Source of the DNA: Nocardiopsis sp. N85
Lineage (GTDB): Bacteria > Actinomycetota > Actinomycetes > Streptosporangiales > Streptosporangiaceae
Assembly (NCBI RefSeq): GCF_028882275.1
Contig: NZ_JARBUT010000018.1
Span: forward strand, 62,001-126,000
Direction of reading: 5' to 3'
Length of the DNA: 64,000 bases
Shown: one piece after another, positions 23,399 through 32,445 of the stretch
How the letters are laid out: every line of letters begins with the position of its first letter
Numbering within the stretch: position 1 is the first letter of the stretch
Program-made: the position numbers and the translations under genes
The notes under the pieces: model-generated
The model's input: the letters and a program-made list of their open reading frames with translations, nothing else
What the model was told of the DNA's origin: nothing
The model's database searches: none

Positions 23399-24337
23399 AT
23401 GCCGGCGCTCGCCTTCGTCGCCCTGTGCGTCGCCTGGGGCGGTACCTGGGTGGCCATCCGTCTGGGCGTCACGGAGGCCCCGCCCCTGTGGCTGGCCGCC
23501 AGCAGGTTCATCGTGGCCGGGGTGATCATCCTGGTGATCGCCCGCTTCCTCGGCGGGCTGCGGTGGGTCGAACGTCGGGACTGGGGACGACTCGTCCTGA
23601 TGTCGCTGGGCGCGATCAGCGTGTGCTTCGGACTGATCTTCTGGGGCGGTCAGTACGTCGACGCGGGCCTGACCGCGATCATCGTCCAGGGGTTCGTGCC
23701 GATCGGCCTGTTCTTCTTCGGGGTGCTGCTCGCCCGTGAGCGGGTGTTGACCCGCCAATACGTCGGGCTGGGCCTGGGGTTGGCCGGGGTGTGCCTGTTG
23801 TTGGTCTCGCAGGCGACGGTGAGCGCCGAACCGCGCGGGCTGCTCGGCATGGTGATGATCATCGTCGGGACCCTGGTCTACGACTGGGCCGCCGTCTACG
23901 GGAAACCGATCTTCGAACGCTATCCGGCGGCGTTCGTGTCGGGTATGGAGAACCTCATCGGCGGGCTGTTGCTCCTTCCGTTCTCGCTGCTCTTCGAGTT
24001 CGGGGAGTTGCGCTCGGGCGGGTGGATGTTGTCGGGGACCGCCCTGGGCAGTTGGCTGTACCTGGTGTTCGTGGGGTCGGTGGTGGGTTTCACCGCCTAC
24101 ACCTACCTGCTGGGCACCTGGGGAGCCTCGCGCACCTCGGCGTACGCCTTCGCCACCCCGGTGATCGCCGTGGCGGCCGGGTGGTGGCTGGCCGGTGAAC
24201 GGCTGACCTGGGATCAGGGGGTGGCGATCGTCATCATCTTCTGCGCGGTCGCCTTCGTGACCGTGCGCGACCCGGGCGCGTCGAAGGGGACGAAGGGGTC
24301 CGCCGCCGATCCCGCCGCCGAGCGGTCCCGGGGGTAG
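23399..24337 (+). CDS. EamA/DMT family transporter
   Basis: Predicted 312 residues with ten membrane helices in two EamA repeats; the first starts AFVALCVAWGGTWVAIRLGV and the second around MVMIIVGTLVYDWAAVYGKP. The DMT superfamily exports amino acids, their metabolites and drugs, usually by proton antiport. The ATG follows directly on the methyltransferase stop (TAGATG), so translation is coupled. Its place as third gene of the cysteine dioxygenase operon suggests export of a cysteine-derived or methylated product. A charged Ser/Lys/Arg tail ends the protein. Confidence 0.88.
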   Translation: MPALAFVALCVAWGGTWVAIRLGVTEAPPLWLAASRFIVAGVIILVIARFLGGLRWVERRDWGRLVLMSLGAISVCFGLIFWGGQYVDAGLTAIIVQGFVPIGLFFFGVLLARERVLTRQYVGLGLGLAGVCLLLVSQATVSAEPRGLLGMVMIIVGTLVYDWAAVYGKPIFERYPAAFVSGMENLIGGLLLLPFSLLFEFGELRSGGWMLSGTALGSWLYLVFVGSVVGFTAYTYLLGTWGASRTSAYAFATPVIAVAAGWWLAGERLTWDQGVAIVIIFCAVAFVTVRDPGASKGTKGSAADPAAERSRG

Positions 24338-24544
24338 GGCGCGGGCGGCACCGAGTGCGGCGGGCACGCGGAATGCCCGACCGGGGTCCGCTCCGGGGAG
24401 GACATCGCCCACGTCGGCCCGCGTGCCCCACCGACCTGGGGCGACATCGACCGACCGGTGGACGTGCCGTTCGAGGTCGTGCGTCCGCGCGGCGAGGGCG
24501 AACCGGTCGACGCCGAGACCCGCGTCTTCGAGCCGGCCTCGTGA
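24338..24544 (+). pseudogene. Orphan coding-like segment without a start codon
   Basis: Immediately after the EamA stop, in the same frame, 68 sense codons run to a TGA and a strong hairpin. Third positions are almost all G or C and the translation is acidic and protein-like (SGEDIAHVGPRAPPTWGDID, later RPVDVPFEVVRPRGEGEP). No ATG or GTG occurs until residue 41. I do not recognise it; it could be the tail of a decayed gene or a stop-readthrough extension of EamA. Confidence 0.3.
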
Positions 24545-24550
24545 CGCGCC

Positions 24551-24586
24551 GTGGGGCGGCCACCGGGGGTCCGGTGGCCGCCCCAC
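24551..24586. terminator. Perfect 16-bp hairpin between convergent transcripts
   Basis: GTGGGGCGGCCACCGG (24551-24566) pairs completely with CCGGTGGCCGCCCCAC (24571-24586) around GGGT. It lies between the plus-strand operon and the minus-strand deoA stop at 24598, so it probably terminates both. Confidence 0.75.
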
Positions 24587-24597
24587 GGGTGTCGGGG

Positions 24598-25887
24598 TCA
24601 GGCGATGCGGTCGATGACGATCGGTCCCGGCTCGAAGACGCCGTCCGGGTCGATGTCGAAGGCACCCTCCAGGGCGTCCGCGCCGCGCTCGAACCGCTCG
24701 GGTTCGTCGGCGTACAGGGTGAACAGCGGTTCGCCCGCCTTGACCGTCTCCCCCGGCTTGGCGTGCAGGGTCACGCCCGCGCCGAAGGACACCGCGTCCT
24801 CCTTGCGGGCCCGGCCGGCGCCCAGGCGCCAGGCGGCCAGGCCGACCTGGTAGGCGTCCAGTCGGGTGAGCACGCCCGAGGTCGGAGCGAGCACCGTCCG
24901 ACGTTCGGCGGCCTGCGGCAGCGGCGCGTCCGGGTCGCCGCCCTGGGCGCGGATCAGCCGCTTCCACGCCTCCAGCGCGCTGCCGTCCCGGAGTGCCTCG
25001 GCCGGGTCCTTGACGCCGTTCTCGCCCGGGGTGAGTCCGGCGGCGGTGAGCATCTCCCGGGCCAGGGCGACGGTCAGCTCCACCACGTCGGCCGGGCCGC
25101 CGCCGGAGAGCACCTCCACGGACTCGGCGACCTCCAGGGCGTTGCCGACCTGCCGTCCGAGCGGCACGGACATGTCGGTGATGAGGGCGACCGTGCGCAC
25201 ACCGTGGTCGGTGCCGATGTCCACCATGGTGCGGGCCAACTCGCGCGCGGAGGCGACGTCCTTCATGAACGCCCCCGAGCCCGCCTTGACGTCCAGCACG
25301 AGGGCACCGGTGCCCTCGGCCAGCTTCTTGCTCATGATGGAGGCGGAGATCAGCGGGATCGACTCCACCGTGCCGGTGACGTCGCGCAGCGCGTACAGCT
25401 TGCGGTCGGCCGGGGCCAGCCCCTCACCGGCCGCGCAGATGACACCGCCCGTCTCGGAGAGCACCGCGCGCATCTCGTCGGTGCTCAGCGACGCCCGCCA
25501 CCCGGGGATGGACTCCAGTTTGTCCAGGGTGCCACCGGTGTGGCCCAGCCCCCGACCGGACAGCTGGGGCACCGCCGCGCCGCAGGCGGCGACGGTGGGG
25601 GTGAGCGGCAGGGTGATCTTGTCGCCCACTCCTCCGGTGGAGTGCTTGTCGGTGGTGGGCCGGTCCAGGTCGGAGAAGTCGAGCCGGACACCGGAGGCGA
25701 GCATCGCCTCGGTCCAGCGGGCCACCTCGGCGCGGTTCATGCCGCGCAGGAAGATCGCCATGGCCAGCGCCGACATCTGTTCCTCGGCGACCTCGCCGCG
25801 TGTGTAGGCGTCGATCACCCAGTCGATCTGCTCCGGGGTGAGCTCTCCCCCGTCGCGTTTGGCGCGGATGATCTCGATGACGTCCAT
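24598..25887 (-). CDS. deoA: Thymidine/pyrimidine-nucleoside phosphorylase
   Basis: Predicted 429 residues, normal. It cleaves thymidine (and often uridine or deoxyuridine) with phosphate to base plus (deoxy)ribose-1-phosphate. The family signature SGRGLGHTGGTLDKLESI is complete, and KHSTGGVGDK is the phosphate-binding loop. The C-terminal domain with LHAKPGETVKAGEPLFTLY is the PYNP barrel-sandwich region. It is the last gene of the nucleoside uptake operon, but a hairpin with a T-run separates it from cdd, so its level may be lowered by partial termination. GAAGGA precedes the ATG. Confidence 0.95.
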   Translation of the reverse strand: MDVIEIIRAKRDGGELTPEQIDWVIDAYTRGEVAEEQMSALAMAIFLRGMNRAEVARWTEAMLASGVRLDFSDLDRPTTDKHSTGGVGDKITLPLTPTVAACGAAVPQLSGRGLGHTGGTLDKLESIPGWRASLSTDEMRAVLSETGGVICAAGEGLAPADRKLYALRDVTGTVESIPLISASIMSKKLAEGTGALVLDVKAGSGAFMKDVASARELARTMVDIGTDHGVRTVALITDMSVPLGRQVGNALEVAESVEVLSGGGPADVVELTVALAREMLTAAGLTPGENGVKDPAEALRDGSALEAWKRLIRAQGGDPDAPLPQAAERRTVLAPTSGVLTRLDAYQVGLAAWRLGAGRARKEDAVSFGAGVTLHAKPGETVKAGEPLFTLYADEPERFERGADALEGAFDIDPDGVFEPGPIVIDRIA

Positions 25888-25917
25888 GTCAGGGTCCTTC
25901 CACCGGCGGAAAAAGGG

Positions 25918-25955
25918 TCTCCCCGGTCGTCGCCGATCGGGCGACGCCGGGGAGA
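25918..25955 (-). terminator. Intrinsic terminator or attenuator between cdd and deoA
   Basis: TCTCCCCGG-T-CGTCGCC (25918-25934) pairs with GGCGACG-CCGGGGAGA (25940-25955). On the minus-strand transcript the stem is followed by CCCTTTTTCC, one of the few U-tracts in this window. Confidence 0.7.
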
Positions 25956-25975
25956 GGGGTGGCGCTGTCGTGTGA

Positions 25976-26380
25976 TCAGGCCAGGTCGTGCGGCCCGAAG
26001 GCCTGCGGCAGCACCCGGTCCATGGTGAGGATCCCCTCGGGGGTGTCCACCAGCAGATCGGGGCCGCCGTGTTCGTACAGCAGTTGGCGGCAGCGCCCGC
26101 ACGGCATGAGGGTCTCCCCCCGGCCGTCCACGCAGGCGAACGCCACGAGGCGACCGCCGCCGGTGGCGTGCAGGGTGCTGACCAGCCCGCACTCGGCGCA
26201 CAGCGCCAGACCGTAGGAGGCGTTCTCCACGTTGCAGCCGCTGACGGTGCGACCGTCGTCGACCAGCGCCGCCGCGCCCACCGGGTACTCCGAGTAGGGC
26301 GCGTAGGCGTGGGTCATGGCCTCCCGGGCCGCCGCGCGCAGGGCCGCCCAGTCCACGTCGGCGGGGTCGAGGGCGCTCAT
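25976..26380 (-). CDS. cdd: Cytidine deaminase
   Basis: Predicted 134 residues, the size of the tetrameric class. It deaminates cytidine and deoxycytidine to uridine and deoxyuridine. The zinc site is complete: NVENASYGLALCAECGLV split as Cys-Ala-Glu, then MPCGRCRQLL supplying the other two cysteines. The ATG at 26380 overlaps the permease stop (ATGA). It feeds DeoA in the same operon. Confidence 0.95.
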   Translation of the reverse strand: MSALDPADVDWAALRAAAREAMTHAYAPYSEYPVGAAALVDDGRTVSGCNVENASYGLALCAECGLVSTLHATGGGRLVAFACVDGRGETLMPCGRCRQLLYEHGGPDLLVDTPEGILTMDRVLPQAFGPHDLA

Positions 26381-27636
26381 GACCGGCTCGCCCGCCACTG
26401 CTTGCCGATCCCGGCGGGCGGTCGCAGACGCTGGGAGGCCAGCGAGAGCACCAGCAGGGTGGCGATGTGCGGGCTGTAGGTGGCCAGCTCGCGCGGCAGC
26501 GAGTCGGTCGTGAAGTACCAGGCCAGCAGCAGCACGGCCGCGATGACACCGGCGATCGCCAGGCCCTTGCGGTCGTGTCGGATCTGCCACAGGGCCGCCA
26601 GGAGCAGGACCGCGGCCAGCAGGAGCAGCAGGGCGTGGATCGCCGCGCCGCCGCCGCGGATCTGGAGGGCGTCGGTGTAGCCGAACAGGCCGGCGCCCAT
26701 CGCCAGACCGCCCGGCCGCCAGTTGCCGAAGATCATCGCGGCCAGACCGATGTAGCCTCGGCCACCGGTCTGCCCCTCCTGGTAGATCTGCGAGGCGACG
26801 ATGGACAGGAACACGCCGCCCATGCCGGCCAGGCCACCGGAGATGACGACCGCGATGTACTTGAAGGTGTACACCGGCACACCGAGGGACTCGGCGGCGT
26901 CGGGGTTCTCACCGACCGAGCGCAGTCGCAGACCGAACGAGGTCCGCCACAGCACCAGGTAGGTCAGCGGGATCATGAGGATCGCGATGACGGTGAGTGC
27001 CGACATCCGGGTGGTGAGCCCGATGACCAGCGACGCCAGGTCGGCGACGACGGGGACGCCGCCGGCCGCCACCGGGCCGAGCGCGTCGGCCACGAAGGGC
27101 ACGTCCAGCACCGGGAACCGGGGAGTGGTGGGCGACTGGGAGGCGCCCGCGCCGGGCACGTCGGCGTACACCAGGATGGACAGGTAGCGCATCGCACCGA
27201 GCATGAGGATGTTGATCGCCACGCCGGAGACGATGTGGTCGACCGCGAAGGTGACCGTGGCGATGGCGTGCAGCAGACCGCCCGCCATACCGGCCAGGAC
27301 ACCGGCGATGAGACCCATCCAGGGGTCGCCGGTGGACCAGGCGAAGTAGGCGCCGAACCAGGTCCCGAGGATCATCATGCCTTCGAGACCGATGTTGATG
27401 ATGCCCGCGCGTTCGGCCCACAGACCGCCCAGCGCGGCCATGGCGATGGGCACCGCGAAGGTGATGGTGGTGCGGACGGTGCCCGCGTCGGTCAGCATGT
27501 CCTGGCCGGTGATGATCCGCAGACCGGCCAGCGCCACCAGGACCGCGCCGAAGAGGCTGAGCAGCCGCCAGACCGACCGGCCACCGCGGGCCGGGGGCTT
27601 GGCCACCGGTCGCATCACGTTGAGTTCCTGGCTCAC
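26377..27636 (-). CDS. Nucleoside ABC transporter permease 2
   Basis: Predicted 419 residues with about ten membrane helices, of the BPD_transp_2 (RbsC/YufQ-like) family. Conserved blocks are LGGLWAERAGIINIGLEGMMI and GENPDAAESLGVPVYTFKYIAVVISG. With the other permease, the ATPase and the BMP lipoprotein it forms a nucleoside importer of the BmpABCD/NupABC type. The GTG start overlaps the stop of the other permease (GTGA). An unusual hydrophobic C-terminal extension of two or three helices (LLLLAAVLLLAALWQI onward) follows the core. Confidence 0.9.
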   Translation of the reverse strand: MSQELNVMRPVAKPPARGGRSVWRLLSLFGAVLVALAGLRIITGQDMLTDAGTVRTTITFAVPIAMAALGGLWAERAGIINIGLEGMMILGTWFGAYFAWSTGDPWMGLIAGVLAGMAGGLLHAIATVTFAVDHIVSGVAINILMLGAMRYLSILVYADVPGAGASQSPTTPRFPVLDVPFVADALGPVAAGGVPVVADLASLVIGLTTRMSALTVIAILMIPLTYLVLWRTSFGLRLRSVGENPDAAESLGVPVYTFKYIAVVISGGLAGMGGVFLSIVASQIYQEGQTGGRGYIGLAAMIFGNWRPGGLAMGAGLFGYTDALQIRGGGAAIHALLLLLAAVLLLAALWQIRHDRKGLAIAGVIAAVLLLAWYFTTDSLPRELATYSPHIATLLVLSLASQRLRPPAGIGKQWRASRS

Positions 27637-29210
27637 TTCGCCTCCCCGCCGCGGGTGCCGGCCTCACCGGGGGTGTCGTCCCCGGAAGGCGCGTCGCCGC
27701 TGTCGGACGCCGTACCGGCCGGCACGGTCGTCTCGGTCTCGACGGGCCCGGCGACGGTGGTGCCGAGCTCCTTGCCGATCTGTTGCTGCTGGTAACGGCG
27801 GCCCCAACGGTGGACGACCTCGTAGACCACGACGACCGTGAGGACGATGGTGGCCTGGGCGATGACGGCGATCTCCTGGGGGATGCCGTCGAAGGGCAGG
27901 ATGCCCGACGCCTGGTTGAGGAAGGCCCAGAAGAGGGCGGCGAAGGCGATGCCCACCGGGTGGTTGCGGCCCAGCAGCGCGATGGCGATGCCGATGAAGC
28001 CGATGCCGGTCGGGAAGTCCAGCGCGTAGTAGTGGGAACTGCCGAGCAGCTGCGGCATGCCCACGAGGCCGGCGACCATGCCCGAGAAGAGCATGGACAG
28101 GAACACCATCTTCTTGACGTTGACACCGCTGGCCTCGGCGGCGCTCTGCGACTGGCCGGTGGCTCGCAGCTCGAACCCGAAACGGGTCCGGTTGAGCATC
28201 ACCGCGTAGCCGACGCCCACCCCGATGGCCAACAGCACCAGGCCGAAGATCTCCCGCTCCGAGCCGAGGAAGCCGGCCGGGATACCGGGCACCCAGGACC
28301 CCTCCGGCAGCGGCGGCGTGCCGATGTTGTTGGTGCTGATCTCCACCGCCAGCCGGTTGGTGTTGAGCAGGTAGGCGGTGATGCCCGTGGCCACGGCGTT
28401 GAGCATGATCGTCGAGATGACCTCGGACACGCCGCGCGCGACCTTGAGGTAACCGGCGATGCCGGCCCAGGCGCCGCCGACGGCGACCGCGACGACGATC
28501 ATGACGATCTGGCTCAGCACCGGCGGCAGCACGAAGTGGCCGCCGACGGCGGCGGCCATCAGCGCGGCGAGCCGGTACTGGCCGTCCACGCCGATGTTGA
28601 ACAGCTTCATCTTGAAGCCGATCGCCACGGCGACGGCGGCCAGGTAGTAGGTGGTGCCGTCGTTGATGATCTGCACCAGGCTGTTGGGCCGGGTGCCGTA
28701 CTCCATCATCCGGGCGAAGGTGGCGCCCGGGGCGATCCCGCTGAGCAACAGCACCAGCGCGGTGACGGCGATCGCGATGATCCCGGCCGCGAACACCGCG
28801 GCGAAGGACAGCGCGAGCATGGCCGACAGGCGGCGGTACAGCAGGAAGGCGACCGCGGAGCCGACGAACGCGCCCACGGCGGCGGCCACCGGTTCGATCA
28901 GGGACAGGTCCAGGAACCAGGCCGACAGCAGACCGGAGACCACCGACAGCACCAGGGCGGTCGGGACCACCAGGGTGCGGTGCAGGGTGGTGCCCTCCTC
29001 CTTGGTGCCGGCGGCACCGGCCCGGCCCACCTCGGGCATCCGCCGGTCCACCAGGACGACGGCGGCGAACGCCAGGACGACGCCGATGATCAGCGCCGCC
29101 CACCACAGCAGCGCCATGTCGAGGGCGACGGTCACGAGGACGCCCAACAGGGCGATGAGGAGCGCCGGGAACGGGCTCCGCGACGCACCCGCGCGGGTGG
29201 TCTCACTCAT
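27633..29210 (-). CDS. Nucleoside ABC transporter permease 1
   Basis: Predicted 525 residues, longer than the usual 350. An N-terminal extension of about 140 residues has four membrane helices (LIALLGVLVTVALDMALLWW, LIIGVVLAFAAVVLV and others). The RbsC-like core starts near LALSFAAVFAAGIIAIAVTAL and contains FNIGVDGQYRLAALMAAAVGG and RATGQSQSAAEASGVNVKK. The C-terminal 50 residues are Thr/Glu/Gly-rich and cytoplasmic. The ATG overlaps the ATPase stop (ATGA). Confidence 0.9.
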   Translation of the reverse strand: MSETTRAGASRSPFPALLIALLGVLVTVALDMALLWWAALIIGVVLAFAAVVLVDRRMPEVGRAGAAGTKEEGTTLHRTLVVPTALVLSVVSGLLSAWFLDLSLIEPVAAAVGAFVGSAVAFLLYRRLSAMLALSFAAVFAAGIIAIAVTALVLLLSGIAPGATFARMMEYGTRPNSLVQIINDGTTYYLAAVAVAIGFKMKLFNIGVDGQYRLAALMAAAVGGHFVLPPVLSQIVMIVVAVAVGGAWAGIAGYLKVARGVSEVISTIMLNAVATGITAYLLNTNRLAVEISTNNIGTPPLPEGSWVPGIPAGFLGSEREIFGLVLLAIGVGVGYAVMLNRTRFGFELRATGQSQSAAEASGVNVKKMVFLSMLFSGMVAGLVGMPQLLGSSHYYALDFPTGIGFIGIAIALLGRNHPVGIAFAALFWAFLNQASGILPFDGIPQEIAVIAQATIVLTVVVVYEVVHRWGRRYQQQQIGKELGTTVAGPVETETTVPAGTASDSGDAPSGDDTPGEAGTRGGEAK

Positions 29211-30814
29211 GCCCCACCCCCGTTGCGGTCGGCGGTGTCGTCACCGCTGTCACCTTCCGTGATGTCGGTGCCCTCGTCACCGTGGAGTCCGGCGCCGGTC
29301 ATGGCGGAGCCGAGCTGCTCGGGGGTGACGGAGGTCGGATCGGCCTGGGCGACCAGGCGGCCGCGCAGGATGACGTGCAGTGTGTCGGACATGCCGATGA
29401 GCTCGTCGAGGTCGGCGGAGATCAGCAGTACCGCCAGGCCGGCGGCGCGGGCCTCGCGCAGCTGCTCCCAGATGGCGGACTGGGCGCCGACGTCCACACC
29501 CCGGGTGGGGTGGGCGGCGACGAGGAAACGGGGGTCGCCGCTCATCTCCCGGCCGATGATGAACTTCTGCTGGTTACCACCGGACAGGGCGTCGGCGATG
29601 ACGTCGATGTTGGGCGTGCGCACGTCGTACTCGGCGACGATGCGCTCGGCGTCGGCGCGCGCGCCGGCCTTGTCGATCCAGGGGCCGCGCACGCTCGGCG
29701 GCTTGGTCTGGTGGCCCAGGATGCGGTTCTCCCAGAGGGAGGACTCCAGAAGTACGCCGTGGCGGTGTCGGTCCTCGGGGATGTAGCCGACCCCTGCCTC
29801 GCGGATCTTGAGGGTGTGCCATCCGGTGATGTCGTCGTCGCCGAGGTGGATGCGGCCGGAGGCGACCGACCGCATGCCCATGATGGCCTCGATCAGCTCG
29901 GACTGGCCGTTGCCCTCGACGCCGGCGATGCCGACGATCTCGCCCTCGTGGATGTCGAGGGTGACACCGTCGATGACGGCGCGCCCGTCGCCGGAGTGGA
30001 CGGTGACGCCGTCCAGGGACAGGACGGTGCGGTCGGTGACCGTGGACTCGCGCAGCTCGGGCACCGGGAGTTCGCCGCCGACCATGAGCGTGGCCAGTTC
30101 CCGGGCGGTGGTGGTGCTCGGGTCCGCGGTGGCCACGGTGGTGCCGCGACGGATCACGGTGATCTCGTCGGCGACGGACAGCACCTCGTCCAGCTTGTGC
30201 GAGATGAAGATGACGGTGAGGCCCTCGCGCTTGAGTTCGCGCAGGTTGTCGAAGAGTTCGTCGACCTCCTGCGGGACCAGGACCGCGGTGGGCTCGTCCA
30301 GGATGATGGTCCGCGCGCCGCGGTAGAGGACCTTGAGGATCTCCACGCGCTGGCGGTCGCCGACGCCGAGGTCCTCCATCAGGCGGTCCGGGTCCACCCC
30401 GAGCCCGTACTGCCCGGACAGGTCGCGGATCCTCGCGGCGGCCCGGTTGCCGATGCCGTGCAGGCGTTCGGCGCCCAGGACGACGTTCTCCAGGACGGTG
30501 AGGTTGTCGGCGAGCATGAAGTGCTGGTGCACCATGCCGATGCCGTTCTTGATGGCGTCGGAGGGGGAGGAGAACCTGACCTCACGCCCCTTGACGTGGA
30601 TCGTGCCCTCGTCGGGACGGTGCATCCCGTACAGGGTCTTCATCAACGTGGACTTGCCCGCACCGTTCTCGCCGACGATGGCGTGCACGGTGCCGGGGGC
30701 CACGGAGATGTTGATGTCGTGGTTGGCCACGACCCCGGGAAAACGCTTGGTGATCCCGCGCAGCTCAACGGCGGGGGGCGCCTGCCCCTCCTCGCCCGAT
30801 GGCGTGCTGCTCAT
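29207..30814 (-). CDS. Nucleoside ABC transporter ATPase (two-domain)
   Basis: Predicted 535 residues with two tandem nucleotide-binding domains, as in RbsA/NupA. The first has Walker A GENGAGKST, signature GVGDRQRVEILK and Walker B TIILDEPTAVL. The second has the degenerate Walker A GVEGNGQSEL and signature ALSGGNQQKFIIGRE with AAHPTRGVD replacing Walker B, the usual asymmetry in this family. The ATG at 30814 follows AAGGAG by 5 nt; the frame runs on to 30952 without support. It lies 174 nt after the BMP gene with a long hairpin between. Confidence 0.93.
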   Translation of the reverse strand: MSSTPSGEEGQAPPAVELRGITKRFPGVVANHDINISVAPGTVHAIVGENGAGKSTLMKTLYGMHRPDEGTIHVKGREVRFSSPSDAIKNGIGMVHQHFMLADNLTVLENVVLGAERLHGIGNRAAARIRDLSGQYGLGVDPDRLMEDLGVGDRQRVEILKVLYRGARTIILDEPTAVLVPQEVDELFDNLRELKREGLTVIFISHKLDEVLSVADEITVIRRGTTVATADPSTTTARELATLMVGGELPVPELRESTVTDRTVLSLDGVTVHSGDGRAVIDGVTLDIHEGEIVGIAGVEGNGQSELIEAIMGMRSVASGRIHLGDDDITGWHTLKIREAGVGYIPEDRHRHGVLLESSLWENRILGHQTKPPSVRGPWIDKAGARADAERIVAEYDVRTPNIDVIADALSGGNQQKFIIGREMSGDPRFLVAAHPTRGVDVGAQSAIWEQLREARAAGLAVLLISADLDELIGMSDTLHVILRGRLVAQADPTSVTPEQLGSAMTGAGLHGDEGTDITEGDSGDDTADRNGGGA

Positions 30815-30891
30815 CTCTCTCCTTGTGGAAATGCGGAGCGGCGCGGGGCCGGTCGCCGCCGCCGGACGCCCTCGTCCGCGTAACGACGGCC

Positions 30892-30936
30892 GGGACGGCG
30901 GCCGGAGCGGGGATCTCCCCGTCCGGCGGCCGTCCC
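30892..30936 (-). terminator. Long hairpin between BMP lipoprotein and ATPase genes
   Basis: GGGACGGCGGCCGGA (30892-30906) pairs perfectly with TCCGGCGGCCGTCCC (30922-30936), and the inner CGGGGA/TCCCCG extends the stem. In solute-binding-protein operons such hairpins protect the first transcript segment and reduce downstream expression; that role is inferred. Confidence 0.6.
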
Positions 30937-30988
30937 AGGCCGTGATCATCACGGGTCCTACCCGTGGTGGGGGTGCGCGATCGCGCGT

Positions 30989-32044
30989 TTACGGCTCGGT
31001 CGGAACCTCGATCTCGCCGTCGATGATCTGCTGCTTGATCTCGTCCAGCTCGGTCTGGATCGGGCTGATCAGCTCTTCGTTGGAGGTGGTGTAGTCGACA
31101 CCGCCACCGGAGAGGTCGAAGCGCTCGATACCGGCGGCGACGTCACCGTCGACGGCGGCCTGGATCAGCTCGAACACGGCCACGTCCACCTGCTTGATGG
31201 CGGAGGTGAGCACGAACGGCTTCTGGGCGTCCTCGGCGTTCTCGTACTGGTCGCTGTCGACGCCGATGAACAGGAAGTCGTTGTCGACGGCGGCTTCGAG
31301 GACGCCGTTGCCGGAGGCGCCGGCGGCGTGGTAGATCACGTCGGCGCCGCGGTCGTACTGGGCCTGGGCCAGCTCACGGCCCCGGGCGGGGTCGCTGAAG
31401 CCGCTGAAGTCCGGCGGCTGGCTGAGGTAGTCGACCTCGACCGTGATGGAGTCGTCGACGTGCGCGACGCCGGCCTCGTAGCCCGCCTGGAACTTGTGGA
31501 TCAGCGGGGTCTCGACGCCGCCGATGAAGCCGACGTGGTCCTCTTCGGTGCTCAGCGCCGCGGCGGCGCCGGCCAGGAAGGAGGCCTGCTCCTCGGCGAA
31601 GACCAGGCTGGTGACGTTGTCGATGTCCGCGATCTCGGAGTCCACGATGGCGAAGTGGACGTCCGGGTACTGCTCGGCCGTCGCCAGGACGGCCTCGTTG
31701 TAGGCGAACCCGACGGCGATGACGACGTCGTAGCCCTCCTCGGCCATGGTGGCGAGACGCTCCGCCTTGGCGGACTCGGCCTCGCCGTCGGCGGGCTCGA
31801 ACTCCTGGGCGTCGACGCCCAGTTCGTTCATCGCCTGCTCCAGGCCGCGGTAGGCCGAGTCGTTGAACGAACGGTCGCCACGACCGCCGACGTCGTAAGC
31901 CAGGCCGACCCGGAGCTCGGAGCTCTCGTCGCCGCCGTCGGCACCGTCGCCGGACCCCTCCTGGGCCGCGTTGTCACACGCGGTGAGGGCCAGCACACCG
32001 GCCGCCGCGATGGCGGCGAACCTGACCGTGTTGCTGCGCTTCAC
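30989..32044 (-). CDS. BMP-family nucleoside-binding lipoprotein
   Basis: Predicted 351 residues. A signal peptide ends in the lipobox LTAC with the lipidated Cys at 23; an acidic Gly/Asp/Glu linker follows, then the PnrA/Med fold starting LRVGLAYDVGGRGDRSFNDSA. GFIGGVETPLIHKFQAGYEAGV and YHAAGASGNGVLEA are conserved nucleoside-pocket regions. It would capture purine or pyrimidine nucleosides outside the membrane for the ABC importer. The GTG has AAGGGGAG 7 nt upstream. First gene of the salvage operon. Confidence 0.92.
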   Translation of the reverse strand: MKRSNTVRFAAIAAAGVLALTACDNAAQEGSGDGADGGDESSELRVGLAYDVGGRGDRSFNDSAYRGLEQAMNELGVDAQEFEPADGEAESAKAERLATMAEEGYDVVIAVGFAYNEAVLATAEQYPDVHFAIVDSEIADIDNVTSLVFAEEQASFLAGAAAALSTEEDHVGFIGGVETPLIHKFQAGYEAGVAHVDDSITVEVDYLSQPPDFSGFSDPARGRELAQAQYDRGADVIYHAAGASGNGVLEAAVDNDFLFIGVDSDQYENAEDAQKPFVLTSAIKQVDVAVFELIQAAVDGDVAAGIERFDLSGGGVDYTTSNEELISPIQTELDEIKQQIIDGEIEVPTEP

Positions 32045-32445
32045 TTGTTAACTCCCCTTCGCCCTCTCAGTGGCCCGCTTTCACGCGGGGTCCGAACTGA
32101 GTTCTGCGGTCGGACGATATCCGGTGGTGGAAAGTACACCCAACCGGCGCACAGAGTTGTTATGAAGGCGAGAGCTGAGTGACACGGGGCCTTACTCGGA
32201 AGTTACCAATCGCACACCGAGAGGGGGGCAACCCGCTTTGTCCCGAGGTATTCTGCGGGCCTCCCCGGGCCTCCCACGAGCCACTACTACACAAGGTTCT
32301 CGACCGAGTTCTCGGAGTCACAACAGCACGTGAAACGGTGCCGGTCTAGACCGGTCTGGACTCCGATGGGGATCCCATCGGAGCCCGACCGCACCCGGGG
32401 CCCGGCGTGGGAGCGGCGGACCGGACCGGGTGTGTTCCGCACCCC
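32045..32445. other. Intergenic region upstream of the BMP operon
   Basis: No gene visible. A possible minus-strand promoter has TTGGGT and TATCGT 18 nt apart upstream of BMP. Two palindromes lie nearer the hydrolase stop: CCGGTCTAGACCGG (32341-32354) and CTCCGATGGG-GAT-CCCATCGGAG (32361-32383); the second is a likely terminator of the hydrolase transcript. Confidence 0.4.
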
